From: Sinotaia quadrata
Taxonomy: Eukaryota > Mollusca > Gastropoda > Architaenioglossa > Viviparidae
DNA: 64,000 bases
Direction of reading: 5' to 3'
Assembly (NCBI GenBank): GCA_028829895.1
Contig: CM054179.1
Coordinates: forward strand, 44,002,617 to 44,066,616
The notes under the pieces were generated by a model. It did no database searches and was not told where the DNA came from. It saw nothing but the letters and a program-made list of their open reading frames with translations. Position numbers and translations under genes: made by a program. This document shows, piece by piece, positions 60,665-64,000 of this stretch. Each line of letters starts with the position of its first letter. Position 1 is the first letter of the stretch.

Positions 60665-61400
60665 TTGTGTGGCTGAGTAAATTTGCCTATCTAGATTTCT
60701 AAACTTAATTGTCATATAAATTGTTAAATGTCAAATTGACCCGACATTGGGCACTGCCTATGTTGATATTTTTAAGTGTCAAAGATGGAAGTAAAAAACT
60801 CAGGTGGAGGATAAGCTAGGAATTGCTGATGCAATCCAAACTGGTTCCAACAGGATGGATAGTTTTTCTGACTAATAGTCTCACACGTTTTCAAAACAAA
60901 TTCATCCAATGGGGGCGGATAGGAAGTTTTGTGTTGGAGAATCACTTTAAATTTTAATATACCTGCAGTCCAGTCATTAAGGCGAGCATTAGCTTATGGT
61001 GAGCTAACTGACTGATAAAGAAAGAATGGACTTCGTATTTCATACTAAGTTGTACATTATACTTGTGAAGTTTGAAGTTTGATCGATGCTATATCTCTTA
61101 TGCTGAGTGTCTATCGGGATAACGAAATTGCTGCAATATTTGTAAGTTAAGAATGTATGTAAGAAATAAAGTAGTTTAGAGATGAAATTTAGTGCTGCCT
61201 TTTATGACTTTTGCAGAACAGAGCAGGCCTTTTCGTTTTACTTTTGTCATGTCAGACCACAATATTCTTTGTTGATGTAGTAGTCTATTCGAATCACTTT
61301 GAATTTGAACATAATTCAAGTCCGGTCATAAAAGGATCATTAGCTTTATGGTGAGTTAACTGACTGATAAAGAAAAAATGGACTTAGAAATATGTTACAC
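60665..61400 (-). repeat. Family B copy in inverted orientation
   Basis: The reverse complement carries 'gataggcaaatttactca', 'ccatcctgttggaaccagtt', 'ctattagtcagaaaaac' and 'caaattcaaagtgattcgaa', as in 55200-55680 (order reversed on this strand). An AATAAA occurs near 61166. Confidence 0.65.
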
Positions 61401-62029
61401 ATGTTTGTTTTTAATCAAATTAATGAACATAGAAATAATGGTTCAATTCAGTTGTACATTATACTTGTGAATTTCGATCGATGCTATATTTATTATGCTG
61501 CATTTGTATCGGACTAATGAATATTATCAATCAATAGTTCTAAATGCATAAAAAAAAAATCAAAATTAAATATCTCTATCAATCAAACAACTCACCAATA
61601 AACTCACGGTTCATCCTTAAGACCGGACTTGATCCAGAATCGAAAGCGACGAGAGAGAAATTTGCTTATTTAAGCTAGCTGAGTTTCTTCACTGAGTCAT
61701 ATCTGCGTGTTTGTTTTTAAGATATTCCTTAAGAATGGCGAGTCTGTGATCCATTCTGTCTACTACGCATCATTGGGACATCCCCGCCCTCTATCCGTGT
61801 CACTTTGTTTGCCAGGTAGTACCCTTGATTGCTTAATTGTCACAGTGTTTGCCAGGTAGTACCCTTGACTTGCGTAATAGGGTTTAGCGTTCCAATCCGT
61901 CGAAGAAAGATGCTGATTAATCTTTGTGCATCATATACATATTATTTGATATGTTAACGACATCCTAAATATGTGCAGGTAACTTTCCTCCGTCACACAT
62001 AGTTTAACATATCAAGCCTGGAAAAGGAA
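61401..62029. other. Intron or downstream region, no gene recognised
   Basis: It contains a two-copy ~45-bp repeat (61808-61870, 'tgtttgccaggtagtaccct'). 61600-61700 partly resembles family B. Confidence 0.45.
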
Positions 62030-62620
62030 GTATAGTGTGTATACTATAGTTCCAAGAAAAAGAAGTGTATTTCATGTGTTATAGTTACACTAAGCCTGGT
62101 GAAAGAAGCATAATACGAATGTTTAGTTATATGTAGCCTGGAAAAGAAATATATTACGATATATTTCGTGTGTGTAGTTAAATCTAGTCAAGCAAGAAAT
62201 ATATTATGTATGTATAGTTATATTTAGCCTGTTAAATAAATATATTACGTGTATATAGTCATATTTAGCCTGTTAAAATAAATATATTACGTGTGTGTTG
62301 TTATATTTAGCCTGTTAAAATAAATATATTACGTATATATATATAGTTATATTTAGCCTGTTAAAATAAATATATTACGTGTATATAGTTATATTTAGTC
62401 TGTTAAGATAAATATATTACGTGTGTATAATTATATCTAGTTTTGTAAAAGTAGTATATTACGTGACAACAGGAGTATATTGAGTGTATATAGTTATATA
62501 TAGCCTGGTAAAAGTTGAATATTTGCGATATTACGTGTATATAATTATTATAACTATGAAAGAAGTGCAAGAGGTGTATAGTTATATTTAGCTTGGTAGA
62601 AGGACTCAAGTGAGTGTAGG
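62030..62620. repeat. Degenerate tandem repeat, ~42-bp unit, about 13-14 copies
   Basis: The unit resembles agttatatttagcctgttaa followed by aataaatatattacgtgtat. Central copies (62190-62440) are most alike; outer copies are diverged and contain 'gaaagaag' variants. Confidence 0.88.
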
Positions 62621-62863
62621 ATCTAGATGAGAAAGAAGTGCATTACGTGCTTGTAATTATTTATATGTGATAAGTTCTAATTACGTGACACGAGTGTAAA
62701 TGTTGCACTTTCTCATTTCTGGCAGTCTTAAATCAAGAACGTATTTAAAGTTTTCTAAGAATCCTTGTTTATTATACTAGTTTTCTCTTATAGCCAAAAT
62801 TCACATTAGAATGCATAATAAATGTTATTTTTTGCTGAAGTAATCACATTTTCTTTCTTACAG

Positions 62864-62929
62864 GCGAGCCTATGACCCTTCATTCTATCAAACAACACCG
62901 TCCAAAAATAGTTAGAAACGTTGTTCCAA
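62864..62929 (+). CDS. 66-nt exon, phase 1, near the right edge
   Basis: The acceptor is cacattttctttcttacag and the donor CCAA|gtgagt, both strong. Length is 22 codons exactly. In phase 1 it reads EPMTLHSIKQHRPKIVRNVVP with one base left over. It is open only in that phase and, like every internal exon here, symmetric. If the exon at 60078 is terminal, this would be an alternative 3' route. The gene then continues past the window. Confidence 0.66.
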
Positions 62930-63117
62930 GTGAGTAAATTATAAATTTAAAACAAATTAAGGTTATTTAAGTTGAATAACATGTTTCATTCAATCTATAT
63001 AACTAATGTATAATGTAATTATAAGCGTTTAAAAACGCTGAACAGATCACATTTTGAGAGATATTTATGAAGTCACTGAAATATTTTACCTCAAAGAAGA
63101 GCATTCCTAGAGTAAGA

Positions 63118-63255
63118 TTTTGATTTTCATAATGCATAGAATACTATTTTTTACCTGACTGAATTATGTTTTCACAGGTATCCGTTAACGGTTTTCATGA
63201 TGTATAGAATACTACGTTTACCTGCACTGAATTGTCACAGGTATTCGTCTAAGAC
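63118..63255. repeat. Direct duplication, ~62-bp unit, 2 copies
   Basis: 'ttttcat(a/g)atg(c/t)atagaatacta', then 'tttacctg(c)actgaatt', then 'tcacaggtat(c/t)cgt' occurs twice. Confidence 0.8.
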
Positions 63256-63534
63256 AAGGCCCGTAAGCCTACACAATTGAGGGCATAAGATAAATATCTT
63301 CGAATAGATAATGTAGACTCCTAAATAAAAATTTCGAGAACGGAAAAACTTTAGAGGAGAGAACCAACATTTACTTTTTAAAGAATTTGTATAAATTTGC
63401 CAGCTCCACCCCAGCAGCTGCCTTCATGTTATGCAGTAAAACTATGTGTAATTATTTTACTCTTTCAGTCTTAACGCACAAACTACAAAACAACACAGCA
63501 AACTCTTACTACCCCCAATGTAGATCGTAACGGC

Positions 63535-64000
63535 TGTTACGTTTCCAGTATTTATTTATAGACCCTGCCCTAGAATAATTAAGGATTTTAAATATAATTA
63601 ATTCCTTCTCTCATATTCTATGCAGACTGGTTGCTCAATTTACTATTTGACTAATTAAAAGTGTGTCTTGTAGTTCAGACGACAAATTTACAAACTAATA
63701 AACTGCGAACTTTAGCTAGATTGAAAACCGTTAAATTCCTCTAAATTAATATGCATTCGTTATCAACATTCTGCTCATTCGCCCCCATTCAATCTAAGAA
63801 ATCTATAGGTCTATTATGCATAAAAATTAACTACTAAGAGGTTTTAACAAAGAAAATAAGATTTAATAAAGTTTAACAAGTTAACAAAAAATCAAATACG
63901 AGCGCGAATAGTCTATTTCTCGATTCTTTGCGCGTACATGCTTTATCGGTTAACTAACGAATTGCCATCAACTGTCTTTTCGATATTTGCATAAACACTG
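63535..64000 (+). mobile_element. LTR family A, 5' part, runs off the window
   Basis: It begins TGTTACGTTTCCAG and stays near-identical to 31078 onward over all 466 visible bases. Whether it is a solo LTR or the left LTR of a full element cannot be seen. Confidence 0.85.

Overview
This is an AT-rich, intron-rich animal genomic window. It has no bacterial-type operons and no long intact ORFs. It does have GT-AG splice signals, many long microsatellites ((CA)n, (TA)n, (GA)n, (GATA)n) and decayed eukaryotic transposons: a hAT element, LINEs with RNase H, Ty3/gypsy-like pol fragments and a probable solo LTR. The repeat mix suits an invertebrate, perhaps a lophotrochozoan, but the sequence does not fix the species.

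Layout: 1-16 kb is gene-poor. It holds a ~58-bp tandem repeat, a complete hAT transposon with an unusual non-transposase cargo (2638-4750), a possible LTR near 6 kb, an old copy of LTR family A (8.5-10 kb) and a LINE 3' fragment into which a CA repeat has expanded (11.5-13.1 kb). From 16.7 kb to the right edge lies what I read as one plus-strand gene of unknown function, made mostly of micro-exons. It has a start exon at 16712 (duplicated at 25458), an 84-nt exon at 17085, and then at least ten exons of 12, 15 or 18 nt spread over about 26 kb. A stop-containing exon lies at 60078 and a 66-nt exon at 62864. Every inferred internal exon is a multiple of three in length and phase 1 on both sides, so almost any subset could be spliced in frame.

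The micro-exons sit in tandemly duplicated intron blocks: a ~3.4-kb unit at 29.5-40.6 kb, a three-copy block at 43.2-46.5 kb and a ~550-bp doublet at 47.5-48.6 kb. In two of these blocks the exon differs between copies far more than its intron flanks. That is the most interesting signal in the window: a micro-exon array that appears to grow by duplication and to diversify quickly in its coding bases.

The introns carry two decayed Ty3/gypsy-like elements in which the integrase C-terminus lies upstream of reverse transcriptase, the order of the Gmr1 group. They also carry a solo LTR with a 5-bp target duplication, a dispersed repeat family (B) in both orientations, and a perfect 37-bp-arm hairpin 28 nt downstream of one micro-exon. 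I could not recognise the protein family of the micro-exon gene. Expression, exon usage and species are inferences needing RNA and database evidence.
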